Positions 43,431 through 53,865 of a DNA stretch of 64,000 nt are shown here, one piece after another. Both the position numbers and the translations under genes were made by a program. A model generated the notes under the pieces. The model had not been told where the DNA came from, ran no database searches, and saw nothing but the letters and a program-made list of their open reading frames with translations. How positions within the stretch are numbered: the stretch's first letter is position 1; each line of letters begins with the position of its first letter. This DNA comes from Actinokineospora auranticolor (GTDB lineage Bacteria > Actinomycetota > Actinomycetes > Mycobacteriales > Pseudonocardiaceae): the NCBI RefSeq assembly GCF_002934265.1, contig NZ_PTIX01000024.1, forward strand, positions 1 through 64,000. Reading direction: 5' to 3'.

Positions 43431-44454
43431 TCAATCCTTCGAGTACCGGTCGGCGGCGTATCGAGGTCGTGCCAGGTATGGATACCGAGCGGTCTGGTCG
43501 TGGTGGAGCGAGTAGGAGCCCTTGGTGGGGACGTCGGTGGTTGTAGTGCCGGGCGTAGCGGTTCAACACTGATCTCAGGTGGCGTTCGTTGACGATCAGG
43601 AGTCTGTCGGTGAGTTCTCGCCGGATGGTGCCGACGAACCGCTCGGCGTGACCGTTCGCCCGGGGGCAGCGGGGTGGGATCTTCAGGACTTCGATGCCAG
43701 GGTCGGCGAGGACGGTGTCGAAGGCCGCGGTGAATTGCCCGCCGCGGTCGCGGATCAGGAATCGAAAAGCCTCGGATTTCCCACCGAGTTCCATGAGCAG
43801 ATTTCGGGCTTGCTGGGTTGTCCACGGCCCGTCGGGGTTGGTGGTCGTACCGAGGATGTGGACATAGCGGGTACCGACTTCGAGTACGAAGAACACGTAG
43901 ATCCGCTTCAGTGTGACGGCGCAGTCGATGTGGAAGAAGTCACACGCCAACAGGCTCCCCGCTTGAGCGCGTAAAAACCTCCGCCAGGACAGGTCGTCGA
44001 CGCGCCTGGGTGCGGGCGGTATCCGCAGTCGCTTGAGCACTCGGCGGATGGTCGACGCCGCGACGCGATGCCCCAGCTTGAGCAACTCACCCTGGATCCG
44101 GCGATAGCCCCAGCCCGCGTTCTCCCGCGCCATCCGCTCGATCAACCCCACAACCGCTTCGTCCGCACGCGGGCGGCCCGTCCCGCGTGTTTGGGTCCAC
44201 TTCGTGGCCACCAGGCGCCGATGCCATCGCAGCAACGTCCCAGGCGTCACCAACCGACACTCACGCAGAGACCGCGGCAACCAGCGAGTCAACGCGGCGA
44301 ACACAGCACGATCCGTCCAACTCAACCGAGGCCGCGGAACCGCCCTGCGCAACACGGCAACCTCGTGGCGCAGCACCAGCAGCTCCACGTCCTTCGACGC
44401 CGACGATCGCCCCATCAGGACCAGCCACCCCACCAAGCCGAAGAAACACCACAT
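43402..44454 (-). CDS. DDE integrase-core transposase of an insertion sequence
   Basis: A 350-residue intact transposase. An N-terminal helix-turn-helix region (VELLVLRHEVAVLRRAVPRP, VVGLIERMARENAGWGYRRI) precedes an rve-type catalytic core with DDE residues in ACDFFHIDCAV, FLIRDRGGQFTAAF and RANGHAERFVGTIRREL. The C-terminus is the Pro-rich HRRPHQGLLLAPPRPD type. It resembles the IS481/IS3-superfamily transposases common in actinomycetes. The gene is complete, so the IS may still be active. It interrupts the antiporter at about 43399. Terminal inverted repeats could not be fixed by eye. Confidence 0.88.
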   Translation of the reverse strand: MWCFFGLVGWLVLMGRSSASKDVELLVLRHEVAVLRRAVPRPRLSWTDRAVFAALTRWLPRSLRECRLVTPGTLLRWHRRLVATKWTQTRGTGRPRADEAVVGLIERMARENAGWGYRRIQGELLKLGHRVAASTIRRVLKRLRIPPAPRRVDDLSWRRFLRAQAGSLLACDFFHIDCAVTLKRIYVFFVLEVGTRYVHILGTTTNPDGPWTTQQARNLLMELGGKSEAFRFLIRDRGGQFTAAFDTVLADPGIEVLKIPPRCPRANGHAERFVGTIRRELTDRLLIVNERHLRSVLNRYARHYNHRRPHQGLLLAPPRPDRSVSIPGTTSIRRRPVLEGLINEYEPAAA

Positions 44455-44749
44455 ACACCAACCGAAACATCACGACCCGAGATCCTGCCCGACGACCGCC
44501 AACGGGCGGCCACCGCCGCTCAGCAACTCCGCGCGACCTCTGGCACCTCGTAGGCCCAGGAGCCGTACGGTCGGTGAGCACCTAGTTGTCCACCTTGGTC
44601 TCAACCGCTTCGGCCAGCCCCATGGCCAGCGATCATGCCGTGCCGCCATATGTCATCGTCGCAGGTCAGATGCGTGGGCCGACTTCTGGAACCCCACAGG
44701 GTGTCACCCGGCCCGTAGCGCTCCGCCACCCAGCTGGAAAACTGGCCAG
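44455..44749. other. IS right end and non-coding remnant
   Basis: No gene. The first part belongs to the IS right flank. At 44688-44701 the word GGAACCCCACAGGG occurs, whose reverse complement is found at 56090-56103 next to the decayed IS copy. It may mark an element end. Confidence 0.4.
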
Positions 44750-45067
44750 ATGAGCCGATCGAAACGGGCGACGATCGATGCCCTGATCGCCGAGGCGACC
44801 GTCGACTGCTACAACGACAGTGAGTGCGTCACCGGCTTCTACACGATGTTGGAGAACAAGCTGATGGTGCCGTTCCACACCGAAGTTCTGGGTGTGGACG
44901 TCGCTGTCACCGGCGTCGTTCTAGGTGAAGACGACCAGGTCACCGCTGTCTGCACGCGCGGCCGGGCGAAACAGCGCATCCCGATTCTCGATCTGCCGCT
45001 GCCCACACCGCCGCCGGAGGGCGCGGAGTGTATCGACGCCTACCGCTACTGGCTACGAGGTGCATGA
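44750..45067 (+). CDS. small protein of a 'calcium-binding'-labelled actinobacterial family
   Basis: A 105-residue protein: IDALIAEATVDCYNDSECV, TGFYTMLENKLMVPFHTEVL, GVDVAVTGVVLGEDDQVTAV, then a short Pro-rich piece and a YRYWLRG end. This layout (helix with D-x-Y-x-D, then a beta-barrel-like segment with internal modification of PF.T.VLG.PV.V) matches a short family commonly labelled calcium-binding protein; no EF hand is visible. The stop is directly followed by ATG of the next gene, and both lie upstream of jetA in the same direction, so they may belong to the Wadjet operon. Confidence 0.65.
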   Translation: MSRSKRATIDALIAEATVDCYNDSECVTGFYTMLENKLMVPFHTEVLGVDVAVTGVVLGEDDQVTAVCTRGRAKQRIPILDLPLPTPPPEGAECIDAYRYWLRGA

Positions 45068-46375
45068 ATGCAGAACAACGACAAACCCCAGGAATGGCCG
45101 ACCGAGCAGGAAGCGTTGGCCAATCTCCAGGCGGTGCTCGAATTGTGCGCCGCCGGCCAGGTGAAGTGCAGCGAGAAGACCCACCGCCCGTCGGCGGCGA
45201 CCATCCGCACCGTCACCGCGCACCTCGCGCACGGCGACTTCTATCCCGACGAACCCATCGCGGCGTTCGCTTGGCCTCTGCTGCTCCAGGCCGGCGGGCT
45301 CGCCGGCCTGGACGGCACCCGCCTTCGGTTGACCCCGAAGGGCCGGGCCGCGCTCGGCAACCCACCGGCCGAGACCATCCGCGGACTGTGGCAGCGCTGG
45401 CTCACCCACGCGGTGATCGACGAGTTCAGCCGGATCGACCAGATCAAGGGCCAGGGCATCCGCAACGTGCTCACCGCGGCCAAACCCCGTCGTCAGACGG
45501 TCGCCAAGGCGCTGGCGACCTGCCCGCCCGGCGAGTGGATCGAGATCGACACCCTGTTCACGATCATGCGCCGCGGCAACATGAGCCCCACCATCGCCCG
45601 CACCGACAGAGCGCTGTGGCGGCTCTGCCTCCAAGACCCGGAGTACGGCAGCCTCGGCTATGACGGCTTCCACGACTGGACGCTCCTGGAAGGCCGCTAC
45701 ACCCTCGCCGTGCTGTTCGAGTACGCCGGCACCCTCGGACTGATCGATCTGGACTTCGTCCACCCCGACGGCGCGCGCGACGACTTCCGCGACAACTGGG
45801 GCGGCGACGACCTGGACGCGCTCAGCCGCTATGACGGTCTGCTGGCGATCCGGCTCAACGCGCTGGGCACCTACGCCCTCGGACTGACCGACACCTACCA
45901 CCCGACCGCTCCGGCCGCGGCCGGAGCTCCACCGTTGAAGGTGCTGCCCAACCTCGACGTCGTCGCCACCGGCGAACTCCCCGCCGCCGACCGGCTACTG
46001 CTGTCCGCCTACGCCGAGCAGACCGCCGACCGCGTCTGGACCGTCTCCTCGACGACCCTGCTCACCGCCATCGGCACCGGCCGCGACCTCACCGAGTTCA
46101 CCACCTTCCTGACCCAACGGGCCGAACACGACCTGCCCGGCACGCTGACCACCCTGGTCAAGGACGTCCGTCGACGCGCCGCACAGCTCACCGACCTCGG
46201 CCGCTTGCGCGTGATCGAGTGCGCCGATCCGGCGCTGGCCGCGCTCATTACCCACGATCGCGGTCTGCGCGCGCTGTGCCGCCCCATCGGCGACCGACAC
46301 CTGGCCATCGCACCCGGCCAGGAGCCGAAATTCCGCAAAACCCTGCTCCGGCTCGGCTACGTGCTGCCGTCCTAG
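45068..46375 (+). CDS. XPB/Ssl2 N-terminal-domain-like protein upstream of Wadjet
   Basis: A 435-residue protein. The C-terminal about 130 residues (LKVLPNLDVVATGELPAADR, WTVSSTTLLTAIGTGRDLTE, ECADPALAALITHDRGLRAL) resemble the XPB/Ssl2 helicase N-terminal (Helicase_C_3) domain, but no helicase motif is present. The middle may form winged helices (WIEIDTLFTIMRRG, LFEYAGTLGLIDLDFV). The start follows the previous stop without a gap, and jetA begins 54 bp downstream. Such a domain alone could bind DNA; a role as Wadjet accessory is inference from position. Confidence 0.65.
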   Translation: MQNNDKPQEWPTEQEALANLQAVLELCAAGQVKCSEKTHRPSAATIRTVTAHLAHGDFYPDEPIAAFAWPLLLQAGGLAGLDGTRLRLTPKGRAALGNPPAETIRGLWQRWLTHAVIDEFSRIDQIKGQGIRNVLTAAKPRRQTVAKALATCPPGEWIEIDTLFTIMRRGNMSPTIARTDRALWRLCLQDPEYGSLGYDGFHDWTLLEGRYTLAVLFEYAGTLGLIDLDFVHPDGARDDFRDNWGGDDLDALSRYDGLLAIRLNALGTYALGLTDTYHPTAPAAAGAPPLKVLPNLDVVATGELPAADRLLLSAYAEQTADRVWTVSSTTLLTAIGTGRDLTEFTTFLTQRAEHDLPGTLTTLVKDVRRRAAQLTDLGRLRVIECADPALAALITHDRGLRALCRPIGDRHLAIAPGQEPKFRKTLLRLGYVLPS

Positions 46376-46429
46376 ACTCGACCGGCGGACTCGACCCGCC
46401 CCACATCGATCAGGAAGCCGCCACCGTTG

Positions 46430-47893
46430 ATGGATTTCGAGGGCCTCGACCATCTGCGTCGCAACGAGCCGGCGTGGCGGTTGTTGCGCGCCGACAACGC
46501 GCCGCTCGTGCTCGGTTTTCTTGGCAAGGTCTTCGTCGACGACAACGTCCGGTCGATCTCGGCCACCGAGTTGATCAGCAGGCTGGACGACGAGTTGTAC
46601 GCCCTCAACGAGCGGCTCGGCGACGGCTCCTTCCCCAAGTCCGCGAAGGCCTACCTCGACGACTGGGCGGCACCGGCGAACGGCTGGCTGCGCAAGTACT
46701 ATCCGGCCGGCTCCGACGAGGTGCACTTCGACGCGACCGTGGCCGTGGAGAAGGCCCTGACCTGGGTGGACTCGCTTCGGGAACGCTCGTTCGTGGGCAC
46801 CGAGTCGCGCCTGAACACGATCTTCGAGCTGCTGCGGCAGATGGCGTACGGCGCCGAGACCGACCCGGACACGCGACTGGCCGAACTGCGCCGGCGACGG
46901 TCCGAGATCGACGCGGAGATCAACCGGGTCGCGGGCGGGGAGTTCGCCGTCCTCGACGTCTCGGCCCAGCGGGATCGCTACCAGCAGTTCGCCGCGACCG
47001 CCCGCGAACTGCTGGCCGACTTCCGCGAGGTCGAGGCCAACTTCCGCGGCCTGGACCGGGCGCTTCGCGAGCGCATAGCCGGCTGGCAGGGCAGCAAGGG
47101 CCAGCTGCTCGACGAGGTGGTCGGCAACCGCACCACCATCGCCGACTCCGACCAGGGCCGCAGCTTCCAGGCGTTCTACGACTTCCTCCTCTCCCACGAG
47201 CGCCAGCTGGAGCTCGCCGAGCTGCTCGCGAAGGTGCAGTCTCTGGAGGCCGTCGGCGAGCCCGACCCCCGCATGCGCCATGTCCACCACGACTGGCTCG
47301 ACGCGGCTGAACGCACCCAGGCGACGGTGCGGCTGCTGTCGGAGCAACTGCGGCGATTCCTCGACGACCAGGTGTGGCTGGAGAACCGCCGGGTGATGGA
47401 CATCCTGCATAGCATCGAGTCCTCCGCGCTCAAACTGCGTGAACACCCGACGCCGACGATCACCTGTGACCTCGACGGCACGGCCCCGACCGTGGCGCTG
47501 CCCATGGAACGGCCGCTCTACACGCCCAAGGTGAAGGTTCCCCTGGACAGCGGGGGCATCACCGCGGCCGACGAGGACCTCGACGCCTCGCCGCTGTTCG
47601 AACAGGTCTACGTGGACCGTGAGCGGCTGTCCGGGATCGTGCGCGGCGAGCTGCGGGAACGTGCCCAGGTCGGGCTGGGCGAGGTGCTGGCGCGCCGGCC
47701 GCTGGAGCAGGGCATGGCCGAGCTGGTCGGCTACCTCTCGCTGGGTGACCCGGCGTTCCAGGTCGTCTTCGACGAGACCGCGCGCGAGCAGGTGGAATGG
47801 GTCGACGAGACCGGTACGGCCCGGGTCGCCACCATTCCCCGGGTGACCTTCACGCGGGTCGCCGGCCGCGGTCTTGTCGGTGGTGCTGCCTAG
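46430..47893 (+). CDS. jetA: Wadjet kleisin subunit JetA (DUF3375)
   Basis: A 487-residue DUF3375 protein, the MukF-like kleisin of type I Wadjet. The N-terminus LRRNEPAWRLLRADNAPLVL and FLGKVFVDDNVRSI are typical. A long coiled region (AELRRRRSEIDAEINRV...) and the late EVLARRPLEQGMAELVGYLS complete it. It links the JetC heads. ATG 46430 is used; TTG 46427 is equally close to the AGGAAG upstream. Followed by jetB after nine bases. Confidence 0.93.
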   Translation: MDFEGLDHLRRNEPAWRLLRADNAPLVLGFLGKVFVDDNVRSISATELISRLDDELYALNERLGDGSFPKSAKAYLDDWAAPANGWLRKYYPAGSDEVHFDATVAVEKALTWVDSLRERSFVGTESRLNTIFELLRQMAYGAETDPDTRLAELRRRRSEIDAEINRVAGGEFAVLDVSAQRDRYQQFAATARELLADFREVEANFRGLDRALRERIAGWQGSKGQLLDEVVGNRTTIADSDQGRSFQAFYDFLLSHERQLELAELLAKVQSLEAVGEPDPRMRHVHHDWLDAAERTQATVRLLSEQLRRFLDDQVWLENRRVMDILHSIESSALKLREHPTPTITCDLDGTAPTVALPMERPLYTPKVKVPLDSGGITAADEDLDASPLFEQVYVDRERLSGIVRGELRERAQVGLGEVLARRPLEQGMAELVGYLSLGDPAFQVVFDETAREQVEWVDETGTARVATIPRVTFTRVAGRGLVGGAA

Positions 47894-47902
47894 CATGGGG
47901 GC

Positions 47903-48502
47903 GTGACCACGTCGATACGCCGGGACGAACTCGACCTGCCGCTGGTCGTCACCCACCTGATGAAGGGGGTGGTCTACGCGGACAGCCACGAGAAGGTGTG
48001 GCGCCATCTGCTGCCGCTCCAGGCCCAGGTGCGTGACTACGTCGGAGTCATGGGGCTGACCGTTGTGATCGACGAGGCCGAGGGTTACGCCTTCCTGCGG
48101 TCGAAGTTGGACGACGAGGAGGACGGGCCGCTGCCGCGGCTGATCCCACGACGTGCTCTGTCCTTCCACGTGAGCCTGGTGTTGGCGCTGCTGCGTAAGA
48201 AGCTGGCGGAGTTCGACGCCTCCGGCGCGGAGACACGACTGGTCCTCACCCGGGAGCAGCTGGTCGAGATGGTGCGCATGTTCCTGCCCGAGAGCAGCAA
48301 CGAGGCGCGGCTGGTCGATCAGATCGACACCCACCTCACCAAGATCGTCGAGCTCGGGTTCCTGCGGCGGATCACCGGGCAGGAGGTCGCGTACGAGGTG
48401 CGGCGCATCCTCAAGGCGTTCGTCGACGGACAGTGGCTGTCCGAGTTCGACCAGCGGCTCGCCGACTACACCGCACTGCTAGACGGGGAGGGCGAGGACT
48501 GA
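47903..48502 (+). CDS. jetB: Wadjet KITE subunit JetB (DUF4194)
   Basis: A 199-residue DUF4194 protein, the MukE-like winged-helix subunit. Features are [39 protein letters not shown], then [19 protein letters not shown] and the final [15 protein letters not shown]. It binds the JetA kleisin. GTG 47903 is nine bases after jetA; its TGA overlaps the ATG of jetC by one base. Confidence 0.93.
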   Translation: MTTSIRRDELDLPLVVTHLMKGVVYADSHEKVWRHLLPLQAQVRDYVGVMGLTVVIDEAEGYAFLRSKLDDEEDGPLPRLIPRRALSFHVSLVLALLRKKLAEFDASGAETRLVLTREQLVEMVRMFLPESSNEARLVDQIDTHLTKIVELGFLRRITGQEVAYEVRRILKAFVDGQWLSEFDQRLADYTALLDGEGED

Positions 48503-51500
48503 TGGCGGGTCCGTCCACTGTGCCCAGTCTCGACGCCGAGGGGGCCGACCTCGCCGGCTATCGCCTCGACCGCTTGGAGGTGTACAACTGGGGCACCTTC
48601 GACCAGCGGGTGTGGACATTCCACCCGGAGGGCCGCAACAGCCTGCTGACGGGCGACATCGGCTCCGGCAAGTCCACCATCGTGGACGCGATCACCACGC
48701 TGCTGCTGCCCGCCCACCGCATCTCCTACAACAAGGCAGCCGGCGCCGAGGCGAAGGAGCGACACCTGCGGTCCTACGTCCTGGGCTACTACAAGGCCGA
48801 GCGCAACGAGGCGACCGGCGCCTCCCGGCCGGTCGGACTGCGGGACCGGCGTGCGTTCTCGGTTGTCCTCGGCGTCTTTGTCAATCGCGGCTACGACTCG
48901 ACGGTGACGCTGGCGCAGGTGTTCTGGTTCCGCGACGCCTCCGTCGGCCAGCCCGACCGCTTCTTCGCCACCGCGGAGCGCGGCCTCACCATCGCGGGTG
49001 ACTTCACCGAGTTCGGCGGGGACATCGCGGCGCTCAAGCGCAGGCTGCGTAAGCAGGGCGTCCGCGTCCACGACCATTTCCCCGCCTACAGCAAGGACTT
49101 CTGCCGGCGGCTGGGCGTCGACTCCGAGCAGGCGATGGAGCTGTTCCACCAGACGGTGTCGATGAAGTCGGTCGGCAACCTCAACGACTTCGTCCGCTCG
49201 CACATGCTGGAGCCGTTCGACGCCGCCGACTGGACCGACCGGCTGGTCCGCCACTTCGAGGACCTGACCCGAGCGCACGAGGCGGTGCTCAAGGCCCGTA
49301 CCCAGCTCACCCAGCTCGAACCGCTGCTCGCCGACTGCGACGCATACGACGAGTTCGACCGGCGGATCGGGGCGGTCAAGGCCGAACGCGACGCACTGCG
49401 GTTCTACTGCGCCGACCGGAAGGCGACGTTGCTCGACGCCCGGGTCGCCGCGCTCACCATCGAGATCGGCGCACATCAGACCGAACTGGATTCGACGAAA
49501 GGCGAACTCGATCGGTTGCGCCGTAAGGAAACGGACCTCACCGTGCGACGCGCGGGCTCCGGTGGCGACCGCATCGCCCAACTCGAAGCCGACATCGCGA
49601 CCGAGGAGCAGGAACGCGACCGCCGGCAGGTACGGCACGCCCGTTACCACGAGTTGCTGGCGTCGGCGGCGTTGCCCGCCGTGACCGAGCCCGCCCAGTT
49701 CACCGCCCGGCAGCGCGACATCGCGGACCTGGCAGGCTCCCTGGACCAGGCGCAGGCCGAGCTCCAGAACCAGCTCACCGATCTCACGGTCGAGCGGAGG
49801 GAACTCGACGGTGAGACCAGGGAGCTGGACGCGGAGCTGCTCAGCCTGCGCGAACGGCGCAGCAACATCCCCAAACGCAGTCTGGACGTGCGGGAGATGC
49901 TGTGCGCGGAGCTGAACGTCGACCCGGCCGCGCTCCCGTTCACCGGCGAGCTCATCCAGGTGCGCGCCGACTGCGCGGAGTGGGAAGGCGCGGCCGAGCG
50001 GCTGCTGCACGGCTTCGGCCTGTCCATGCTGGTGGGCAGCGATCACTACGACGCGGTGTCCGACTGGATTAACGACCGCCACCTCGGCATCAAACTCGTC
50101 TACTACCGGGTGCCCCGACGTCAGGGCCCGACCGCGCCCTCCCCGCTGACCGAGCGGTCCCTGCGCACCAAGCTGGAGATCAAGGAGTCGCCGTTCTCGG
50201 ACTGGCTGGACCGCGAACTGGCCCACCGCGCCGACTACGAGTGCGTGGACACCATGCTTGAGTTCCGGCGCGCCCCGAAGGCGATCACCAAAGCCGGGCA
50301 GATCAAAGGCGCTCGCGGCCGGCACGAGAAGGACGACGCCCGTCGCATCGACGACCGCCGTCACTACGTGCTCGGCTGGGACAACCAGGCCAAGATGGAC
50401 ACGCTGCTCGACCAGGCCAACCGGCTGCAACTCCGGTGGCGTGAGCTGGACGGGCTGGCGGCCAGGGTCGGCAAGGACCTCGAGAGCAGGCGCCGGCTCG
50501 CCACCACGCTCACCCTGCTGGCCGAGTTCGGCTCCTTCACCGAGATCGACTGGCAGTCCTCGGTGAACCGCATCGCCGAGCTCGACGGCGAGAAGCGCGG
50601 CCTCGAACAGCAGTCGGACGAGCTGAAACAGCTCACCCAGGAGCTGGCGGCCGTCGGCGCACAGATCAAGAAGGCGGAAACCGCCCAGAGTGCGGCGCAG
50701 ACGCGGCTCGGGAAGCTCAGTGGCCAGCGCGAAGACGCCGAGAGGCAACTGCGCGACACACAGACCATCTTAGACGAACCCGCGTGCGAGTCCGCACGGG
50801 CGTCTTTTCCCTTGGTGGACAAGCGAGTCGCAGCCAGAAGCCTGGCCACCCCGGAGGACTGCGACACCTGCCGCGTCGACGTGAACGAGGACATCACCAC
50901 GGAGATCGATCGACTCACCGGACGGCAGAACAAGGTCGCGAACCGGGCGACCGGAAAGATGAGCGACTTCCGCAAGGCGTATCCGCTGGAGACCGAGGAC
51001 TTCGACAACTCCGTGCAGTCCGCGGGTGAGTACCGGGCCCTGCACGACCGGATCGCCTCGGATGACCTGCCCCGGTTCGAATCCGAGTTCAAGACCTACC
51101 TCAACACCAACACCATCCGCGACATCGCCGGGTTCCACTCCCAGCTGACCAAGCAGGCCGACCTGATCAAGCAGCGGATCGAGACCATCAATGACTCGCT
51201 GGTGGACATCGACTACAACCCGGGCCGGTTCATCCGGCTCGAACCGCATCCCACGGTCAGCGTCGAGATCCGCGACTTCCGCAAGGAACTGCGGGATTGC
51301 ACCAGCGGATCCCTGCACGGCGACGAGTCGGACCAGTACTCCGAGCAGAAGTTCCTCCAGGTCAAGGCGCTCATCGAGCGGTTTCGGGGCCGGGAGGGCC
51401 AGACCGAGCCCGACCGGCTGTGGACCCGCCGGGTCACCGACGTGCGCAACTGGTTCACCTTCGCCGCGTCCGAGCGGTGGCGGGCTGACGACACCGAGCA

Positions 51501-51894
51501 CGAGAACTACACCGATTCCGGCGGCAAGTCGGGCGGCCAGAAGGAGAAGCTGGCCTATACGATCCTGGCCGCGTCGCTGGCCTACCAGTTCAAGCTCGAC
51601 TGGGGCGCGCCGAAGTCGAAGACGTTCCGGTTCGTGGTGATCGACGAGGCGTTCGGCCGGGGCTCGGACGAGTCGACGCGGTTCGCCCTCGACCTGTTCC
51701 GGCGCCTCGGCCTGCAACTGCTCATCGTCACGCCGTTGCAGAAGATCCACGTCATCGAGCCCTATGTCGCGGCGGTCGGATTCGTGGACAACCAGACCGG
51801 TGACTGCTCACGGGTGCAGACCCTGACTATTGAGGAGTACCAGCGCCGCCAGCTCGCGCACGCCCTCGGGTCCACGTCGGCACGGGGTGACTGA
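48502..51894 (+). CDS. jetC: Wadjet SMC-like ATPase JetC
   Basis: A 1130-residue MukB/SbcC-like ATPase. Walker A is [15 protein letters not shown] at about 50-64. Two long coiled-coil arms flank a hinge-like middle. The ABC signature region is [19 protein letters not shown] at about 1006 and Walker B is [15 protein letters not shown] near 1044. It forms the DNA-extruding motor that recognises small circular DNA. ATG 48502 overlaps the jetB stop and its own TGA overlaps jetD, so the three are translationally coupled. Confidence 0.95.
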   Translation: MAGPSTVPSLDAEGADLAGYRLDRLEVYNWGTFDQRVWTFHPEGRNSLLTGDIGSGKSTIVDAITTLLLPAHRISYNKAAGAEAKERHLRSYVLGYYKAERNEATGASRPVGLRDRRAFSVVLGVFVNRGYDSTVTLAQVFWFRDASVGQPDRFFATAERGLTIAGDFTEFGGDIAALKRRLRKQGVRVHDHFPAYSKDFCRRLGVDSEQAMELFHQTVSMKSVGNLNDFVRSHMLEPFDAADWTDRLVRHFEDLTRAHEAVLKARTQLTQLEPLLADCDAYDEFDRRIGAVKAERDALRFYCADRKATLLDARVAALTIEIGAHQTELDSTKGELDRLRRKETDLTVRRAGSGGDRIAQLEADIATEEQERDRRQVRHARYHELLASAALPAVTEPAQFTARQRDIADLAGSLDQAQAELQNQLTDLTVERRELDGETRELDAELLSLRERRSNIPKRSLDVREMLCAELNVDPAALPFTGELIQVRADCAEWEGAAERLLHGFGLSMLVGSDHYDAVSDWINDRHLGIKLVYYRVPRRQGPTAPSPLTERSLRTKLEIKESPFSDWLDRELAHRADYECVDTMLEFRRAPKAITKAGQIKGARGRHEKDDARRIDDRRHYVLGWDNQAKMDTLLDQANRLQLRWRELDGLAARVGKDLESRRRLATTLTLLAEFGSFTEIDWQSSVNRIAELDGEKRGLEQQSDELKQLTQELAAVGAQIKKAETAQSAAQTRLGKLSGQREDAERQLRDTQTILDEPACESARASFPLVDKRVAARSLATPEDCDTCRVDVNEDITTEIDRLTGRQNKVANRATGKMSDFRKAYPLETEDFDNSVQSAGEYRALHDRIASDDLPRFESEFKTYLNTNTIRDIAGFHSQLTKQADLIKQRIETINDSLVDIDYNPGRFIRLEPHPTVSVEIRDFRKELRDCTSGSLHGDESDQYSEQKFLQVKALIERFRGREGQTEPDRLWTRRVTDVRNWFTFAASERWRADDTEHENYTDSGGKSGGQKEKLAYTILAASLAYQFKLDWGAPKSKTFRFVVIDEAFGRGSDESTRFALDLFRRLGLQLLIVTPLQKIHVIEPYVAAVGFVDNQTGDCSRVQTLTIEEYQRRQLAHALGSTSARGD

Positions 51895-53087
51895 TGGCGG
51901 CAGCCTCCGCCTGGACCGTGCCCGGTGACGTCGTGAGCAGGCTGCGGCGACGTTGGGACCGGGGCGAGTTGCTGTCCCGGCTCGCGTCGGGTGCCCCGTG
52001 GGAGCCGCTGGCAGTCGGCCTGCGCGGGCCGAGCGCACAGGACACCGCCGCGCGCTTCGACGAGGCGCGAGCCTGGATCGACCAGTGGCGCAGGGTCCGG
52101 CATCTCCGGGTCGAGACGCGCACGGTCGGCGGCCGTGTCCTGGGCGCGAACGAGCTACCCGCTCGGGCCTGGGTCGACTCCTACGAGCAGTTGTGGGCCG
52201 CGCTTGGCGTCCACGCCGAGGTTCGGACCTTCATGGGCCTGCTGGACACGACCCGGCGACGGGCGCCGGCGATCGCCGACTGGATGGTCGTCAAGCCGAT
52301 GGATGTGCTCGGCCACCAGGGCGGGTGGACCCGACTGGTCGACACCGTGCGGTGGATCGACGCGCACGCCCGTCCCGACATGTATCTGCGGCAGGTCGAC
52401 GTGCCCGGCGTCGACACCAAGTTCATCGAGCGCCATCGCACGATCCTGGCCGCGTTGCTGGACCGGCAACTCCCGGAGCGCCGGGTCGACCGCACCAGGC
52501 CACCGTCCGACTTCGCCGGGCGGTACCAGTTTCGCACCAAACCCGCGTATGTCCGGTTCCGCCGGCTGTCGGACGGCGACGGCTTCAGCGAACTCGCCGT
52601 CAGAGTGCCCGAACTGGCCGACCGGCCGCCCACGGCGCGCACCGTGTTCGTCGTCGAGAACGAGGTCAGCTACCTGGCCTTCCCGCCCGTGCCGGACGCT
52701 GTCGTGATCTTCGGCGAGGGCTACGCCGCCTCCCGGCTGGAACCATTGCGGTGGCTGGTCGGCAAGAACCTCGTCTACTGGGGCGACATCGACACCCACG
52801 GCTTCGCGATCCTCAACCGGGTGCGCCAGATCTTCGGCCACTGCCGGTCGATGCTGATGGACCGGGCCACGCTCCTCGCGCATGAAAGCCACTGGGTCGA
52901 CGAGCCCAGCCCGGTCAGCGGCTACCTGGACGCGCTGTGGCTGGACGAAGCCGCGCTCTACAACGACCTGGTCGAAGACGTCCTCGGCCGTGCGGTGCGA
53001 CTCGAACAGGAACGCGTGTCCTACGCCGCCGTCGAACACGCCGCGGCAGCGTACGGCTCCACGCAGGACAGTCCCAAGCGGCCATAG
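51894..53087 (+). CDS. jetD: Wadjet topoisomerase-VI-like nuclease JetD
   Basis: A 397-residue protein with DUF3322 at the N-terminus (WMVVKPMDVLGHQGGWTRLV) and a C-terminal Toprim domain (DUF2220): VFVVENEVSYLAF supplies the Glu near residue 255 and YWGDIDTHGFAILNRVRQ the D-x-D near 300. JetD cleaves the plasmid once JetABC has looped it completely. All key residues are present, so the system looks functional. A relic of an integrative-element end lies immediately after the stop. Confidence 0.94.
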   Translation: MAAASAWTVPGDVVSRLRRRWDRGELLSRLASGAPWEPLAVGLRGPSAQDTAARFDEARAWIDQWRRVRHLRVETRTVGGRVLGANELPARAWVDSYEQLWAALGVHAEVRTFMGLLDTTRRRAPAIADWMVVKPMDVLGHQGGWTRLVDTVRWIDAHARPDMYLRQVDVPGVDTKFIERHRTILAALLDRQLPERRVDRTRPPSDFAGRYQFRTKPAYVRFRRLSDGDGFSELAVRVPELADRPPTARTVFVVENEVSYLAFPPVPDAVVIFGEGYAASRLEPLRWLVGKNLVYWGDIDTHGFAILNRVRQIFGHCRSMLMDRATLLAHESHWVDEPSPVSGYLDALWLDEAALYNDLVEDVLGRAVRLEQERVSYAAVEHAAAAYGSTQDSPKRP

Positions 53088-53104
53088 TCGGCACGTGACA
53101 ACCG

Positions 53105-53260
53105 CGGTCGGGGAGCAGCGCGGGAGCAAATGGGGAGCAGACTAGCGCGCTCAGCGGCCCTGAACTGCATCCAACGACTCTGAACGGAGCCACGCCGACC
53201 TGCGGAAGTTGTGTTTCCGCAGGTCAGCGCACCATGCCGTCCTTGGTTCACACATAAGGG
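53105..53260 (+). repeat. relic element end with hairpin and partial attachment core
   Basis: This stretch matches 56530-56680 in order: GGGAGCAAATGGGGAGCAGA, an AACTGCAT.CAACG tract, a hairpin GACCTGCGGAA/TTCCGCAGGTC (53197-53225), ATGCCGT and GGTTCACAC. GGGGAGCA-type words are common at the 3' end of actinobacterial tyrosine-integrase genes next to attP, so I read it as the right end of a first element. The core diverges after GTTCACAC. The gap 53261-53511 shows nothing else. Confidence 0.6.
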
Positions 53261-53511
53261 CTCTCTGAGCAGCGCAACGACCTGCAACTGCGTCCAACCG
53301 CAGGTCAACGGCACCGTAAGACTGCCGCCCCTGCCCACTCCAACGCCTCGCCCTGGCGAACAAGGTTGAGTCTACAAACTCAACTCTTGGCGCAACCGTG
53401 TTCCCCCACTGACCGGAGCAGCACCGACTGGTGGTTTACGGCCATGGTGGAGTCGCCCTGTAACGGTCCGTGCGCAGACTCGATCACTAGTCAAACCGAG
53501 AGGAGTCTGCG

Positions 53512-53865
53512 TTGCGCGTGGGGTTGGTGGCGGGTGCGGACACCGATGAGCTGTGGACGTGGTTTGAGCGGGAGCGGGACCTGCGGCCGCACGTCCGGCT
53601 GGATCGCCCGCCCGTGCCCGGCGACGGCATGGGGCCGGAGTACGTCATCGCCGCGGCGGTGCCCGCCCTGGCCATGATCGCGCGGTCGGTGTGCAACTAC
53701 CTGGCGGTGCGGACGGCGAACCGGGGGGCGAAGCTGATTCTGCGGGTGACATCGGAGACCGGGGCCGTGACGGAGGTCGAGGTCGAGCGAACCACCGACG
53801 AGGTGCGGCTCGCGCGGCTGCTGCTGGCCGCGGCCGGGGAGCGCGATGCGCCTGCCGAACGCTGA
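53512..53865 (+). CDS. EACC1-like effector-associated constant component
   Basis: A 117-residue protein with the layout of EACC1: the stretch VPALAMIARSVCNYLAVRTA followed by a small beta sheet KLILRVTSETGAVTEVEVER. EACC1 proteins precede various effectors, often caspase-like peptidases, in actinobacterial conflict systems and are thought to couple them to a sensor. The TTG start at 53512 is supported by GAGAGGAG six bases upstream. The gene overlaps the caspase start by 20 bp. Confidence 0.75.
   Translation: MRVGLVAGADTDELWTWFERERDLRPHVRLDRPPVPGDGMGPEYVIAAAVPALAMIARSVCNYLAVRTANRGAKLILRVTSETGAVTEVEVERTTDEVRLARLLLAAAGERDAPAER

Noticed and set aside
53088-53150. Intact integrase 3' end after jetD
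   Set aside because: Only the typical GGGGAGCA-rich terminal words are present; no integrase catalytic motif (R..HxxR..Y) occurs in any frame nearby.
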